Of a DNA stretch of 64,000 bases, positions 52,134-63,128 are shown in pieces. Under the pieces are notes generated by a model. The model was not told where the DNA came from. It saw only the letters and a program-made list of their open reading frames with translations, and did no database searches. The position numbers were made by a program, and so were the translations under genes. The stretch lies in assembly GCF_019084075.1 (NCBI RefSeq), contig NZ_JAHREN010000001.1, positions 1,709,501 to 1,773,500 on the forward strand. Reading direction: 5' to 3'. Within the stretch, counting starts at the first letter, position 1. Every line of letters starts with the position of its first letter. Source of the DNA: Siccirubricoccus sp. G192 (GTDB lineage Bacteria > Pseudomonadota > Alphaproteobacteria > Acetobacterales > Acetobacteraceae).

Positions 52134-55100
52134 ATGGGCAATATCCAGCGGCCGGACGTGACGCTTGAGGACCGGTGGGAGAGCACCGGGCAGGTGACGC
52201 TGCTCACCGGCATCCAGGCGGTGGTGCGTATCCCGCTGCTGCGCCACGCGCTGGATGCGGCCCAGGGCTGGAACACCGCCGGCTATATCAGCGGCTATCG
52301 CGGCTCGCCGCTCGGCACCTTCGACAAGGAACTGGGCAAGCAGGCGAAGCGGCTGGCCGAGGCCAATATCGTCTTCAACCCCGGGCTGAACGAGGATCTG
52401 GCCGCCACCGCCATCGGGGGCAGCCAGCAGATCGCGCTCTATCCCAATGCGAAATACGAAGGTGTCTTCGGCATCTGGTACGGCAAGGGGCCGGGGGTGG
52501 ACCGCAGCGGCGATGCGCTGCGCCATGCCAATAGCGCCGGCACCGCGCCGCGCGGCGGCGTGCTGGCCCTGGCGGGAGATGATCCTTCCGCCAAATCCTC
52601 CACCGTCACCAATACCTCGGAATATGCCTTCGTCGATGCCGAGATCCCGATGCTGGACCCCTCGGGCGTGGCGGAGGTGCTGGAATACGGCCTCAAGGGC
52701 CTGGCGATGTCGCGCTATGCCGGGCTTTGGGTCGGCATGAAATGCGTGGCGGAGACCATGGATGGCGCCGCCACGGTGCGGATCGACCCGGCCGCCTATG
52801 CCACGGTGGAACCGAAGGATTTCCCGCTGCCGCCGGACGGCGTGCATATCCGCGCCAAGGACACGCCGCTGGCGCAGGAACAGCGGCTGCGCCAGGTGAA
52901 GCTGCCGGCGGCGGTGGCCTTCGCCAGGGCCAATGGCATCGACCGGGTGGTGCTGGACAGCCCCACCGCGCGCTTCGGCATCGCCGTGCGGGGCAAGGCC
53001 TATGCCACGCTCCGCCAGGCGCTGCGCGATGCCGGCATCACCGAGGAGATGGCCCGGCTGGCGGGCCTGCGCCTCTGGAAGGTCGGCCTCGCCTGGCCGC
53101 TGGATGCCGAGGGCGCCCGCGCATTCGCCCGGGGCCTCGAGGAAATCCTGGTGATCGAGGACCGCCGGCCGCTGCTGGAGCCGCAGCTTCGCGACGCGCT
53201 CTACCACTTGGCCGAAAGGCCGCGCGTGGTGGGCAAGCGGGACGAGGCGGGGCAGCCGCTGGTGTCGGACCTGACGGAGCTCGACACCGCGCAGGTGCTG
53301 CGGGCGCTCGCCGCCCGGCTGCCGGAGGCGCTGCGGACCGAGCGGCTCCGCGCCCGCATCGCCGAGCTGGACGCCCTCACCACCCTGGCCGCGCCGCTGC
53401 ATGAGCGCGCGCCCTATTTCTGCCCGGGCTGCCCGCATAACAGCTCGACCAGGGTGCCGGAGGGCAGCATCGCGCTGGCCGGCATCGGCTGCCACTACCT
53501 CGCGCGATTCATGGACCGCGACACGGAGATGTTCACCCAGATGGGCGGCGAGGGCACGCCCTGGCTCGGCCAGAAGGATTTCGTGGGCGACCGGCACGTC
53601 TTCGCCAATATGGGCGACGGCACCTATGCCCATTCCGGCAGCCTGGCGATCCGTGCCGCTTTGGCCGCCAAGGCCGACATGACCTTCAAGATCCTGGTGA
53701 ACAGCGCCGTCGCCATGACCGGCGGCCAGACTCCGGAAGGCGAGATGACGGTGCCGCATATCGCGGCGCAGATGGCCGGCGAGGGCGTGGCAAGCATCAC
53801 CGTGGTCTCCGACGACCCGGACCGCCACCGTGATTCGCCGATGATGCCCCAAGGGAAGACGGTTGGTATCGCCTTCCACCACCGCTCCGAACTGGATGCG
53901 GTGCAGCGCCGGCTGCGGGAGACGCCGGGCGTGACGGTGCTGATCTACGACCAGGAATGCGCCACGGAACGCCGCCGCAAGCGCAAGCGCGACCTGGCGC
54001 CCCAGGCCACCCGCCGCGCCATCATCAACCCCCGCGTCTGCGAGGATTGCGGCGACTGTTCCCGCGCCTCCAACTGCCTGGCGGTGGAGCCGGTGGAGAC
54101 GCCCTTCGGCCGCAAGCGCCGCATCGACCAGAGTGCCTGCAACCAGGACCTCTCCTGCGTCGATGGCTTCTGCCCCTCCTTCGTCACGCTGGTCGGCGCG
54201 CAGCCGGCGAAGCCGCCGGTCAAGGCCCTCAGCTTCACCGGCACCTTGCCGGACCCGGTGCTGCCGCAGCCGCGCGAGGGCGAATCCGCCTGGAACATCC
54301 TGCTGGCCGGGGTGGGCGGGCAGGGGGTGACGGCGCTTTCCGCCATCCTCGGCATGGCGGCGCATCTGGAGGGCCGGCCGGTGCGGTCGGTGGATATGCT
54401 CGGCCTCGCCCAGAAGGGCGGCGGCGTCTATGCGCAGCTCCGCATCGGCCGCGTCGGCGCGGCCCCGGATGACATCGCCGCGCCGCGCATCGGGCTCGGC
54501 CAGGCGGATCTGCTGCTGGCGGCGGATATGGTGGTGGCGCATGGCCGCACTGCGCGGCCGCTGCTCGGCGCCGGGCGGACAGTGGCGGTGCTGAATGCCG
54601 ACCTCGCCCCCACCGCGGAATTCGTGCTGGATACCGCCACGCGTTACGACAGCGCCGGGATGCTGGGGGCCATCCGCGCCTCCTGCCGGGAGGTGGTGGC
54701 CCTGCCCGCCGCGGCGCAGGTGGCGGATGCGCTGGGCGACCTGATCTACCTCAACGTCTATCTGCTCGGCATCGCGTATCAGCGCGGGCTGGTGCCGCTT
54801 TCGGCCGAGGCCATCCTGCGCGGGCTGGAACTGAACGGGACGCAGGTGGAGCGCAACAAGGCCGCCTTCACCGCCGGCCGCGCCGCCGCCCTGGCGGAGC
54901 CGGAACCGAAGCCCGAGGCCGAGACGCTGGATGCGCTGATCGCCCGCCGCGTCGCCGATCTCACCGCCTATCAGAACGCCGCCTATGCGCGCGACTACCT
55001 GAGCTTCGTCAACCGCGTGCGCATCACCGAGAAGACTGCGCTGGCGAGCGAGGAGCGCCTGACCCGCATCGTCGCCACGCAGCTCTACCGGCTGATGGCC

Positions 55101-55589
55101 TACAAGGACGAATACGAGGTGGCGCGGCTGCACAGCCTGCCGGAATGGCGGGCGCGTTTGGAAGGGGGCTTCACCGGCACGCAGCGGGTGGAGTTGCATC
55201 TGGCGCCGCCCATCCTGGCGAAGCGCGACCCGGTCACCGGCCTGCCTGCGAAGATGGCATTCGGCCCCTGGATGCTCCGCGCCATGCGGCTGCTGCGGCA
55301 TGGCAAGCGGCTGCGCGGCACCAGGCTCGATCCCTTCGGCCGCACCGAGGAGCGGCAGGCGGAACGCGCCCTGCCGGGCGAATACCGCGCCGGGATCGAG
55401 CGGCTGCTGCGCCGCCTCTCGCCGGCCACCCATGCCCGCATCTGCGACTGGGCCGAGGCCGCCGCCGGCATCAAGGGCTTCGGCCATATCAAGGCGCGCA
55501 ACCTGGAAGCGGCGCGGGCGCGCATGGCGGAGATCGAGGCGGGGATGGACGCGCCCGCCGCGCAGCCGGTGCCGGTGGCGGCGGAATAG
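52134..55589 (+). CDS. Indolepyruvate ferredoxin oxidoreductase, fused alpha-beta
   Basis: 1151 residues, the single-chain proteobacterial form. The N-terminal pyruvate-oxidoreductase domain has TLLTGIQAVVRIPLL, GYISGYRGSPLGTFD, AIGGSQQI and GVFGIWYGKGPGVDRSGDA. The thiamine-pyrophosphate part has APYFCPGCPHNSSTRVPEGS, GIGCHYLARFMD and VFANMGDGTYAHSG. Cysteines in CEDCGDCSRASNC and CNQDLSCVDGFCPSF probably bind Fe-S. The C-terminal gamma domain has GVGGQGVTALSAIL. It decarboxylates aryl or branched 2-oxo acids to acyl-CoA in the cytosol during amino-acid breakdown. The divergent Lrp regulator supports that role. Confidence 0.94.
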   Translation: MGNIQRPDVTLEDRWESTGQVTLLTGIQAVVRIPLLRHALDAAQGWNTAGYISGYRGSPLGTFDKELGKQAKRLAEANIVFNPGLNEDLAATAIGGSQQIALYPNAKYEGVFGIWYGKGPGVDRSGDALRHANSAGTAPRGGVLALAGDDPSAKSSTVTNTSEYAFVDAEIPMLDPSGVAEVLEYGLKGLAMSRYAGLWVGMKCVAETMDGAATVRIDPAAYATVEPKDFPLPPDGVHIRAKDTPLAQEQRLRQVKLPAAVAFARANGIDRVVLDSPTARFGIAVRGKAYATLRQALRDAGITEEMARLAGLRLWKVGLAWPLDAEGARAFARGLEEILVIEDRRPLLEPQLRDALYHLAERPRVVGKRDEAGQPLVSDLTELDTAQVLRALAARLPEALRTERLRARIAELDALTTLAAPLHERAPYFCPGCPHNSSTRVPEGSIALAGIGCHYLARFMDRDTEMFTQMGGEGTPWLGQKDFVGDRHVFANMGDGTYAHSGSLAIRAALAAKADMTFKILVNSAVAMTGGQTPEGEMTVPHIAAQMAGEGVASITVVSDDPDRHRDSPMMPQGKTVGIAFHHRSELDAVQRRLRETPGVTVLIYDQECATERRRKRKRDLAPQATRRAIINPRVCEDCGDCSRASNCLAVEPVETPFGRKRRIDQSACNQDLSCVDGFCPSFVTLVGAQPAKPPVKALSFTGTLPDPVLPQPREGESAWNILLAGVGGQGVTALSAILGMAAHLEGRPVRSVDMLGLAQKGGGVYAQLRIGRVGAAPDDIAAPRIGLGQADLLLAADMVVAHGRTARPLLGAGRTVAVLNADLAPTAEFVLDTATRYDSAGMLGAIRASCREVVALPAAAQVADALGDLIYLNVYLLGIAYQRGLVPLSAEAILRGLELNGTQVERNKAAFTAGRAAALAEPEPKPEAETLDALIARRVADLTAYQNAAYARDYLSFVNRVRITEKTALASEERLTRIVATQLYRLMAYKDEYEVARLHSLPEWRARLEGGFTGTQRVELHLAPPILAKRDPVTGLPAKMAFGPWMLRAMRLLRHGKRLRGTRLDPFGRTEERQAERALPGEYRAGIERLLRRLSPATHARICDWAEAAAGIKGFGHIKARNLEAARARMAEIEAGMDAPAAQPVPVAAE

Positions 55590-55605
55590 GCTCCCCCGGC
55601 CCGGC

Positions 55606-56241
55606 TCAATAGGGGACGGCGTCGTCCTCCTGGCTCGGCCGCTGCGGCGGCTGCTGGAAGGGCTGCATCGCCATCGCCACCTGCATCGCCTGGGTTTGGT
55701 CCACATTGACCCGCAGGATGATTTGCCGAATCTGCCCCGGCGTCAGGGTGCGCGGGGCGACGATGACCGCCTGGCGGATTCCCAGGGCGCCGCCCGAGGG
55801 ATCGCGGACCGTGAGCCGGGTGACGTCGAGGCCGCTGCGCTCCAGGGCCGCGATCATGCTGGCGAATTCCCGCTCGACCTCGGGGATGTCGATGCCGCCG
55901 GCCCCCAGCTCGCAACTCCGCCGCGGCTCGTTCCAGATCAGCAGGGTGCGCAGCCCGGCGGATGGCCGCAGCCAGGCGCGGATCCCCGGGTTCCGCAGCG
56001 CGGCCGGCATCGGGCTCGGCTGGCGCTGCGGGTCGAAGGCGACGAAGCCATAGGCCTGCGCCTGCTGCACGACATCCTCGGTCTGCAGCTTGCCGCAGAT
56101 GGCGGCGAAGGCGCGCACCACCGAAGCCGAGGGGGAGGCGGTTGCCGCCGGTTGCGACGCGCAGCCGGAACAGATCGCCAGCAGGAGGGCGGGCAGCAGG
56201 GCCTTCCGGGCGCGTCCCGCATCTGTCGCCGGAGGTTGCAT
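55606..56241 (-). CDS. Putative lipoprotein of unknown function
   Basis: 211 residues from ATG 56241. The lipobox is LLLAICSGC, after a short basic n-region (GRARKALLPALLLA). The mature protein has AAICGKLQTEDVVQQAQAYG, LNP-like RNPGIRAWLRPSAGLRTLLI, EVEREFASMIAALERSGLDV and a Gln/Pro-rich tail (MQPFQQPPQRPSQEDDAVPY). I do not recognise the family. The start choice rests on the lipobox; the frame is open upstream. It ends 17 bp from the convergent oxidoreductase gene. Confidence 0.7.
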   Translation of the reverse strand: MQPPATDAGRARKALLPALLLAICSGCASQPAATASPSASVVRAFAAICGKLQTEDVVQQAQAYGFVAFDPQRQPSPMPAALRNPGIRAWLRPSAGLRTLLIWNEPRRSCELGAGGIDIPEVEREFASMIAALERSGLDVTRLTVRDPSGGALGIRQAVIVAPRTLTPGQIRQIILRVNVDQTQAMQVAMAMQPFQQPPQRPSQEDDAVPY

Positions 56242-56501
56242 GCTGGCTATCCTTGTCTCGCCGATCCCGGAATCGCTGCGCCCGGTGCCGCTGCGCCGGC
56301 CGGGATGGCCTTCATGGCCCGCGAGTTTCACCGCGGGCTGCGGCGAGGGCAAGCCGGCGCCGGCCGCGCAAACCCGCCGCTTTCCTGGCTCGGGCGCCGG
56401 TGCACGCAGGTTTGCGGAGCCGGCCGGGGCGGCTGCCGGCATGTCCCGGCGCTGGACGCGACCATGGCTGCCCGGCGATGATGCGGGCCGGAGGACAGGA
56501 C

Positions 56502-57666
56502 ATGCCGCTCGACCAGCCAGGTGCCTTCGACCTGCCCGAGGCCACGCGCGAGCTGCGCGACACCGCGCTGGCCTTCGCCCAGGAGACCCTCGCGCCGCGC
56601 GCCCTGGAATGGGACCAGGCCAGGCACTTCCCGGTGGCGGAGCTGCGCGAGGCGGCGGCGCTGGGCATGGCCGCGCTCTATGTCCGGGAGGAATCGGGTG
56701 GCGCCGGCCTCACGCGGCTCGACGCCGCGGTGGTCTTCGAGGCGCTGGCGATGGGCTGCCCCACCATCTCCGCCTTCCTTTCCATCCACAACATGGTCGC
56801 CTGGATGATCGACCGTTTCGGCGATGACGCGCAGCGCGCCCGCTGGCTGCCGGAACTTGTGCCGATGCGGCTGGTCGCCAGCTACTGCCTGACCGAGCCG
56901 GGCTCGGGCTCCGATGCCGCCGCGCTGCGGACCCGGGCGCGCCGCGAGGGCGATGCCTATGTGCTGGACGGCAGCAAGCAATTCATCTCCGGCGCCGGCG
57001 CCGCCGACCTCTACCTCACCATGGTGCGCACCGGGGGCGAGGGGCCCGGCGGCATCTCCGCGCTGCTGGTGCCGAAGGAGACGCCCGGCCTCTCCTTCGG
57101 CAAGAACGAGGCGAAGATGGGCTGGAACGCCCAGCCGACCCGCAGCGTGATCTTCGAGGGCGCTCGCGTCCCGGCCGAGGCGCTGCTCGGCGCTGAGGGG
57201 GGAGGGCTTCCGCTTCGCCATGGCGGGGCTGGATGGCGGGCGGTTGAACATCGCCGCCTGCTCGCTCGGCGGCGCCCAGGCGGCGCTGGAGAAGGCGCTG
57301 GCCTATGTGCAGGAGCGCCGCGCCTTCGGCCGCGCCATCGCCGATTTCCAGAATACCCAGTTCCGCCTGGCCGATATGCAGACCGAGCTGGAGGCGGCGC
57401 GCAGCCTGCTCTGGCGCGCCTGCGCCAAGCTGGATGCCAAGGCGCCGGATGCCACCGCCTTCTGCGCCATGGCCAAGCGCTTCGTCACCGACACGGCGCA
57501 TCGCGTGGCCGATGACGCGCTGCAATTGCTCGGCGGCTATGGCTACCTGGCGGAATACGGCATCGAGAAGATCGTGCGGGACCTCCGGGTGCACCGCATC
57601 CTGGAGGGCACCAACGAGATCATGCGGCTGATCGTGGCGCGGCAGATGCTGGGCCGGCGGGCATGA
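56502..57666 (+). CDS. Acyl-CoA dehydrogenase (isobutyryl/short-chain type), frameshifted
   Basis: FAD-dependent acyl-CoA dehydrogenase, 387 residues after correction. Hallmarks are ALGMAALYVREESGGAGLTR, IHNMVAWMIDRFG, the FAD signature YCLTEPGSGSDAAAL, MGWNAQPTRSVIFE, RRAFGRAIADFQNTQF, LLGGYGYLAEYGIEKIVRD and RILEGTNEIMRLI. The frame breaks at the G6 run 57197-57202; removing one G restores GAEGEGFRFAMAGLDGGRLN. ATG 56502 has GGAGGACAGGAC upstream. The IHNM and LEGTNEIMR details favour isobutyryl-CoA dehydrogenase (valine breakdown), which would follow naturally from the nearby 2-oxo-acid oxidoreductase. Confidence 0.88.
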
Positions 57667-58301
57667 TGCAGCTTTTCGGCTATTTCCGCTCCTCCGCCGC
57701 CTGGCGGGTGCGGATCGCGCTGCATCTGAAGGGCATCGCGGCGGAGCAGCAATTCCGCCACCTCCGCCGCGACGAGCAGCGCGCCCCGGAATTCCTGGCG
57801 CTGAACCCGCAGGGGTTGGTGCCGGCACTGCGGCTGGCGGATGGCGCGGTGCTGACGCAGTCGCTGGCGATCTGCGAATACCTGGAGGAGACGCATCCCG
57901 CGCCGCCGCTGCTGCCGGCCGAGGCCGCGCCGCGCGCCCGGGTGCGGGCCTTCGCCCAGGCCATCGCCTGCGAGATCCATCCGGTGCAGAACCTGCGGGT
58001 GCTGAACCGGCTGAAAGCCCTTGGCCTCAACCAGGACCAGGCCAATGCCTGGGCGCATGACACCATCGCCGAGGGGCTCGCGGCCTGCGAGGCGCTGGCG
58101 CGCGCCGATGGCGCCGGCCCCTTCTGCTTCGGCGACCGGCCTGGCCTGGCCGATCTCTGCCTGGTGCCGCAGATCTACAATGCGCGGCGCTTCGGCGTGG
58201 AACTGAACGCCATGCCGCGGCTGCTGGCGGCGGAGGCAGCCTGCCTCACCATGCCCGCCTTCACGGAAACCGCGCCGGAGCGGCAGCCGGACGCGGAATA
58301 G
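57663..58301 (+). CDS. maiA: Maleylacetoacetate isomerase (zeta-class GST)
   Basis: 212 residues. The zeta-GST active site FGYFRSSAAWRVRIALHLKG is at the N-terminus. NPQGLVPALRLADG, TQSLAICEYLEETHP, ACEIHPVQNLRVL and GDRPGLADLCLVPQIYNARR follow the MaiA pattern. It isomerises maleylacetoacetate to fumarylacetoacetate with glutathione, in tyrosine degradation. No homogentisate dioxygenase lies beside it. It overlaps the acyl-CoA dehydrogenase stop and, at its end, the convergent RHH gene by 41 bp. Confidence 0.88.
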   Translation: MMQLFGYFRSSAAWRVRIALHLKGIAAEQQFRHLRRDEQRAPEFLALNPQGLVPALRLADGAVLTQSLAICEYLEETHPAPPLLPAEAAPRARVRAFAQAIACEIHPVQNLRVLNRLKALGLNQDQANAWAHDTIAEGLAACEALARADGAGPFCFGDRPGLADLCLVPQIYNARRFGVELNAMPRLLAAEAACLTMPAFTETAPERQPDAE

Positions 58302-58517
58302 CCGATTCCGCCAGGGCGAAGACCCGGAGCGCGCTGGCCAGTGGTTGCGCGGGGTCGGCCCGCGCCGCGTCCAGCACCGCCACCAGCCCGGCCAGGCTCT
58401 GGCCGCGCCGCCCCGCCGCGGCCTCCAGCACGGCCCAGAATTCCGGCTCCAGCGCCACCGAGGTGCGGTGCCCGGCAAGCTGGAAGCTGCGCTTGCGGAG
58501 GTGGCGGGCGGCCCCGC

Positions 58518-58521
<4 letters not shown>
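58261..58521 (-). CDS. Ribbon-helix-helix domain protein
   Basis: 86 residues: KRSFQLAGHRTSVALEPEFW, GRRGQSLAGLVAVLDAARAD, LASALRVFALAESA. This matches the small RHH_4-type proteins of alphaproteobacteria, likely DNA-binding dimers. Its ATG overlaps the fumC stop by 4 bp, so it is the last gene of the fumarase transcript, and its 3' end overlaps the end of maiA. Confidence 0.85.
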
Positions 58522-59939
<1,418 letters not shown>

Positions 59940-59969
59940 CGCGCATCCTCCATCCCGCATCGCGCGGGC

Positions 59970-60368
59970 CTAGCCTGAATAGGTGGAGATCTCGATCAGG
60001 TTTCCATCGGGATCGCGGCAATAGACCGACATGATGGGGCCGAGCGCCCCCACCTTGGCCACCGGCCCCTGCTCGATCATCACGCCGCAACCATGCAGGT
60101 GCCCCACCACATCGGCGGCATTGAAGGCCACGATGAAGCAGAGATCCTGGGTGCCCGGGCGGCACTCCGCCGCGGCGATCCATTCCTCCGCCGGCGCGTC
60201 ATGCGGCCGCAGGTTGAGCTTCTGGCCGCCGAATTTCAGGGCGGTGCGGCGCCCTTCGCCGAAGGCCTCGCGGTCCATGCCCAGCACGCGCTGGTACCAG
60301 GAAGCCATGATCTCCACGTCGCGGCAGTTGATGACCAGGTGGTCCAGGCGGTCCACGGCAAAGCGCAT
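59970..60368 (-). CDS. VOC-family (glyoxalase-fold) protein
   Basis: 132 residues: AVDRLDHLVINCRDVEIMAS, WYQRVLGMDREAFGEGR, FGGQKLNLRP, and the end VYCRDPDGNLIEISTYSG. The paired beta-alpha-beta-beta-beta units with His (DHLV) and Glu (NLIEIS) metal ligands fit the vicinal oxygen chelate superfamily. Reaction unknown; glyoxalase-like or dioxygenase-like roles are both possible. It lies between ridA-like and fumC genes on the same strand with short gaps. Confidence 0.85.
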   Translation of the reverse strand: MRFAVDRLDHLVINCRDVEIMASWYQRVLGMDREAFGEGRRTALKFGGQKLNLRPHDAPAEEWIAAAECRPGTQDLCFIVAFNAADVVGHLHGCGVMIEQGPVAKVGALGPIMSVYCRDPDGNLIEISTYSG

Positions 60369-60370
60369 CT

Positions 60371-60763
60371 TTATGGGTTCCCCTGCGGCAGGCGGGCCGT
60401 GACCTCAATCTCGATCCGCATGGCGTCGGTCTGCAATCCGGCATGGATGAGGGTGGAGGCCGGGCGGGCCTTGCCCAGCCACGTCTTCACCACCGGCCAG
60501 CAGGGCTGCCAATCCTCCCGCCGCGGCACGATGAAGAGCACGCGCACCACGTCGTCGAGGCTGGCGCCGGCCTGGGCGAGCGCTTGCTCGATGTTGCGGA
60601 AGCACTGCTCGGCCTGCGCCACCACGTCATCGGCGATGGTCATGGCCGCATAGTCGTAGCCCGTGGTGCCGGAAACCCAGACATGGTCGCCATCCACCAC
60701 GGCACGGCTATAGCCGATCTCCTCCTCGAAGCGGCTGCCGGAGGAGATGCGGCGGCGGGTCAC
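60371..60763 (-). CDS. RidA-family (YjgF/Rid) protein
   Basis: 130 residues: [65 protein letters not shown], and [20 protein letters not shown]. The fold and the position of conserved residues match Rid proteins, which hydrolyse reactive enamine/imine intermediates. The usual catalytic arginine region reads MRIEIEV. It overlaps the class I fumarase stop by 4 bp, so it is co-transcribed with it. Confidence 0.87.
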   Translation of the reverse strand: MTRRRISSGSRFEEEIGYSRAVVDGDHVWVSGTTGYDYAAMTIADDVVAQAEQCFRNIEQALAQAGASLDDVVRVLFIVPRREDWQPCWPVVKTWLGKARPASTLIHAGLQTDAMRIEIEVTARLPQGNP

Positions 60764-62430
60764 TCCAGCCCCTCGTAGAAATCATTCCCCTTGTCGTCCA
60801 TCACGATGAAGGCCGGGAAATCCTCCACCTCGATCCGCCACACCGCCTCCATGCCGAGTTCCGGGTATTCCAGCACCTCGACCTTGCGGATGCAGTCCTG
60901 CGCCAGCCGCGCCGCCGGGCCGCCGACGCTGCCGAGATAGAAGCCGCCGTATTTCTGGCAGGCATTCCGCACGGCCTTGCTCCGGTTGCCCTTGGCCAGC
61001 ATCACCAGGCTGCCGCCGGCGGCCTGGAAGGCCTCCACATAGCTGTCCATGCGCCCGGCGGTGGTCGGGCCGAAGCTGCCGGTGGCATAGCCTTCCGGCG
61101 TCTTGGCCGGGCCAGCGTAATAGACCGGGTGGTTCTTCAGGTAGTCCGGCAGGCCCTGGCCGGCATCCAGCCGTTCCTGCAACCTGGCATGGGCGATGTC
61201 GCGCGCCACGACCACGGTGCCGGTCAGCGAGACGCGGGTCTTCACCGGGCATTTCGACAGGGTGGCGCGAATCTCGCTCATCGGCCGGTTCAGGTCGATC
61301 CTCACGACCTCGCCGCCCAGGATGCCGTCCGTGGCTTCCGGCAGGTATTTCGCCGGGTCGTGCTCCAACTGCTCCAGGAACACGCCCTCCGGCGTGATCT
61401 TGGCCTTTACCTGGCGGTCGGCGGAGCAGGAGACGCCGATGCCGATCGGCAGGCTGGCGCCATGCCGGGGCAGGCGGATGACGCGCACATCATGGCAGAA
61501 ATACTTGCCGCCGAATTGCGCGCCGATGCCGAGGTTCTGCGTCAGCTTGTGCACCTCCGCCTCCAGCGCCGGGTCGCGGAAGGCGTGGCCGGACTTGTCG
61601 CCGCTGGTCGGCAGCGCATCCAGCCAGCGGGTGCTGGCGAGCTTCACCGTCTTGAGGTTGGTCTCGGCCGTGGTGCCGCCGATGACGATCGCCAGGTGGT
61701 AGGGCGGGCAGGCGGAGGTGCCCAGCGTCTTCACCTTCTCCTCGATGAAAGCCAGCAGCTTCGGCTTGTTCAGCACGGCGCGGGTCTGCTGGTAGAGGAA
61801 GGTCTTGTTGGCGCTGCCGCCGCCCTTCAGCACGAACATCAGGTGGAACTCGTCCGCATGATGCTCGCCGGGCGCGGCCATGATGGAGAAGTCCACCGGC
61901 AGGTTGTTGCCGGTATTCACCTCCTCGAACATGGAAAGCGGCGCCATCTGCGAATAGCGCAGGTTGGTCTCGGTATAGGTGCGGTGGACGCCGTAGCTGA
62001 GCGCCTCCTCCTCGTCGCCCTGCACCCAGACCCGCTGGCCCTTCTTGCCGAAGACGATGGCGGTGCCGGTGTCCTGGCACATGGGCAGCACGCCACCGGC
62101 CGCGATATTGGCGTTCTTCAGCAGGTCGAGCGCCACGAAGCGGTCATTCGCGCTGGCCTCGGGGTCCTGCAGGATATTCGCGAGCTGCCGCAGATGGCCC
62201 GGCCGCAGCAGGTGGGACACTTCCTTGCAGGCCTGGAAGGCCAGCGCCTCCAGCGCCGCCGGCGTCACCTTCAGCACGGGCCGGCCCTCGACCTCGATGG
62301 TGGAGACGCCCTCGATGGGCAGTTTCCGCCAGGGGGTGGTGTCCTCGCCGAGCGGGAACATCGGGCTGTAGAGGAAGCCGGCCGGGCGGGCCGGGGCGGC
62401 CGCCTCGGCGGCATCAAGCGGTGGGGTCAC
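60760..62430 (-). CDS. fumA: Fumarate hydratase, class I (Fe-S)
   Basis: 556 residues, the single-chain FumA/FumB form. It carries a [4Fe-4S] cluster; one ligand is in [25 protein letters not shown]-like [79 protein letters not shown] and [20 protein letters not shown] complete the family pattern. It converts fumarate and malate and is sensitive to oxygen radicals. It heads a same-strand run with ridA-like, VOC and fumC genes. Confidence 0.95.
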   Translation of the reverse strand: MTPPLDAAEAAAPARPAGFLYSPMFPLGEDTTPWRKLPIEGVSTIEVEGRPVLKVTPAALEALAFQACKEVSHLLRPGHLRQLANILQDPEASANDRFVALDLLKNANIAAGGVLPMCQDTGTAIVFGKKGQRVWVQGDEEEALSYGVHRTYTETNLRYSQMAPLSMFEEVNTGNNLPVDFSIMAAPGEHHADEFHLMFVLKGGGSANKTFLYQQTRAVLNKPKLLAFIEEKVKTLGTSACPPYHLAIVIGGTTAETNLKTVKLASTRWLDALPTSGDKSGHAFRDPALEAEVHKLTQNLGIGAQFGGKYFCHDVRVIRLPRHGASLPIGIGVSCSADRQVKAKITPEGVFLEQLEHDPAKYLPEATDGILGGEVVRIDLNRPMSEIRATLSKCPVKTRVSLTGTVVVARDIAHARLQERLDAGQGLPDYLKNHPVYYAGPAKTPEGYATGSFGPTTAGRMDSYVEAFQAAGGSLVMLAKGNRSKAVRNACQKYGGFYLGSVGGPAARLAQDCIRKVEVLEYPELGMEAVWRIEVEDFPAFIVMDDKGNDFYEGLE

Positions 62431-62522
62431 GGGCGGTCTCCGCGAACTGGCGCCGCCTGGTGGGGCGGCGCGGTCAGGTCACGCGGGGCTTACAGCAGCG
62501 CAGCCCGCAAGCCAACGGGCCA

Positions 62523-62545
62523 GGCGGCCGGGCGGGCCGGCCGCC
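62523..62545 (-). terminator. Hairpin directly after sspB
   Basis: GGCGGCCGG (62523-62531) pairs perfectly with CCGGCCGCC (62537-62545) around a 5-base loop, 3 bp past the sspB stop on the minus strand. Very stable stem; no T-run. Confidence 0.55.
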
Positions 62546-62548
62546 GAG

Positions 62549-63055
62549 TCAGTCCCGGGCGGGCCGGCGCCGGAAGGCGTCCAGGCTGACCACCTGCGGC
62601 TTGGGCTCGGGCTTCGCTCCGTCCGGCGCCGGTTCGGACGCGGCCGGCTCCTCGGCGGCTGCGATGTCCGGCGCGGTGCCCTGGAAGCGCAGGCCGAAGC
62701 GCACATGCGGGTCGGCGAAGGCGGTCAGCGCCGCGAAGGGCACGGTCAGCATGGAGGGCACGCCGCCGAAGGACAGGCCGACCGAGAAGCTGCCCGCCGC
62801 CTTGTCCACCGCCAGGTCCCAGAACCGGTGCTGCAGCACGATGGTCATCTCCTTGGGGTAGCGCGCCCGGAGATGGCCGGGGATGGAGACCCCGGGATGG
62901 TCGGTGCGGAAGGTCAGGTAGAAATGGTGATCGCCCGGCAGGCCATGCTTGCCGACATGGACCAGCGCGTCCTGGACCACGGCGCGCAGCGCCTCCTCGG
63001 TCCATTGGGCATAGGGCAGAAGGCTCTCGGTCGGGGCAGTATTGTTGTCGCTCAT
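62549..63055 (-). CDS. sspB: ClpXP adaptor protein SspB
   Basis: 168 residues of the alpha-type SspB. The substrate-binding domain has LPYAQWTEEALRAVVQDALV, DHHFYLTFRTDHPGVSIP, MTIVLQHRFWDLAVD, FSVGLSFGGVPSMLTVPFAA and ADPHVRFGLRF. An acidic Ala/Pro-rich linker leads to the C-terminal ClpX-docking tail VVSLDAFRRRPARD. It tethers ssrA-tagged proteins to ClpX. The ssrA gene lies just upstream on the same strand, which is a fitting neighbour. AAGGTGG precedes ATG 63055. Confidence 0.94.
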   Translation of the reverse strand: MSDNNTAPTESLLPYAQWTEEALRAVVQDALVHVGKHGLPGDHHFYLTFRTDHPGVSIPGHLRARYPKEMTIVLQHRFWDLAVDKAAGSFSVGLSFGGVPSMLTVPFAALTAFADPHVRFGLRFQGTAPDIAAAEEPAASEPAPDGAKPEPKPQVVSLDAFRRRPARD

Positions 63056-63074
63056 GAATCCACCTTCCCGCTGA

Positions 63075-63103
63075 CCATAGGCGAGAATCCGCGTTCGCGA
63101 AAG
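63075..63103 (-). promoter_or_regulatory. Probable sspB promoter
   Basis: On the minus strand TTTCGC (63098-63103), a 17-bp spacer and TATGGT (63075-63080) lie 20 bp upstream of the sspB start codon. The motif GCGAAAGTGGG occurs here and again 23 bp further upstream (63098-63108 and 63121-63131). Confidence 0.45.
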
Positions 63104-63128
63104 TGGGAGCGTGAAATTCGGCGAAAGT

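Noticed and set aside
51957..55706. A 1249-codon minus-strand open frame across the indolepyruvate oxidoreductase gene
   Set aside because: The plus strand encodes clear thiamine-enzyme and Fe-S motifs. The minus frame is a low-complexity His/Arg/Gly-rich shadow typical of GC-rich genes.
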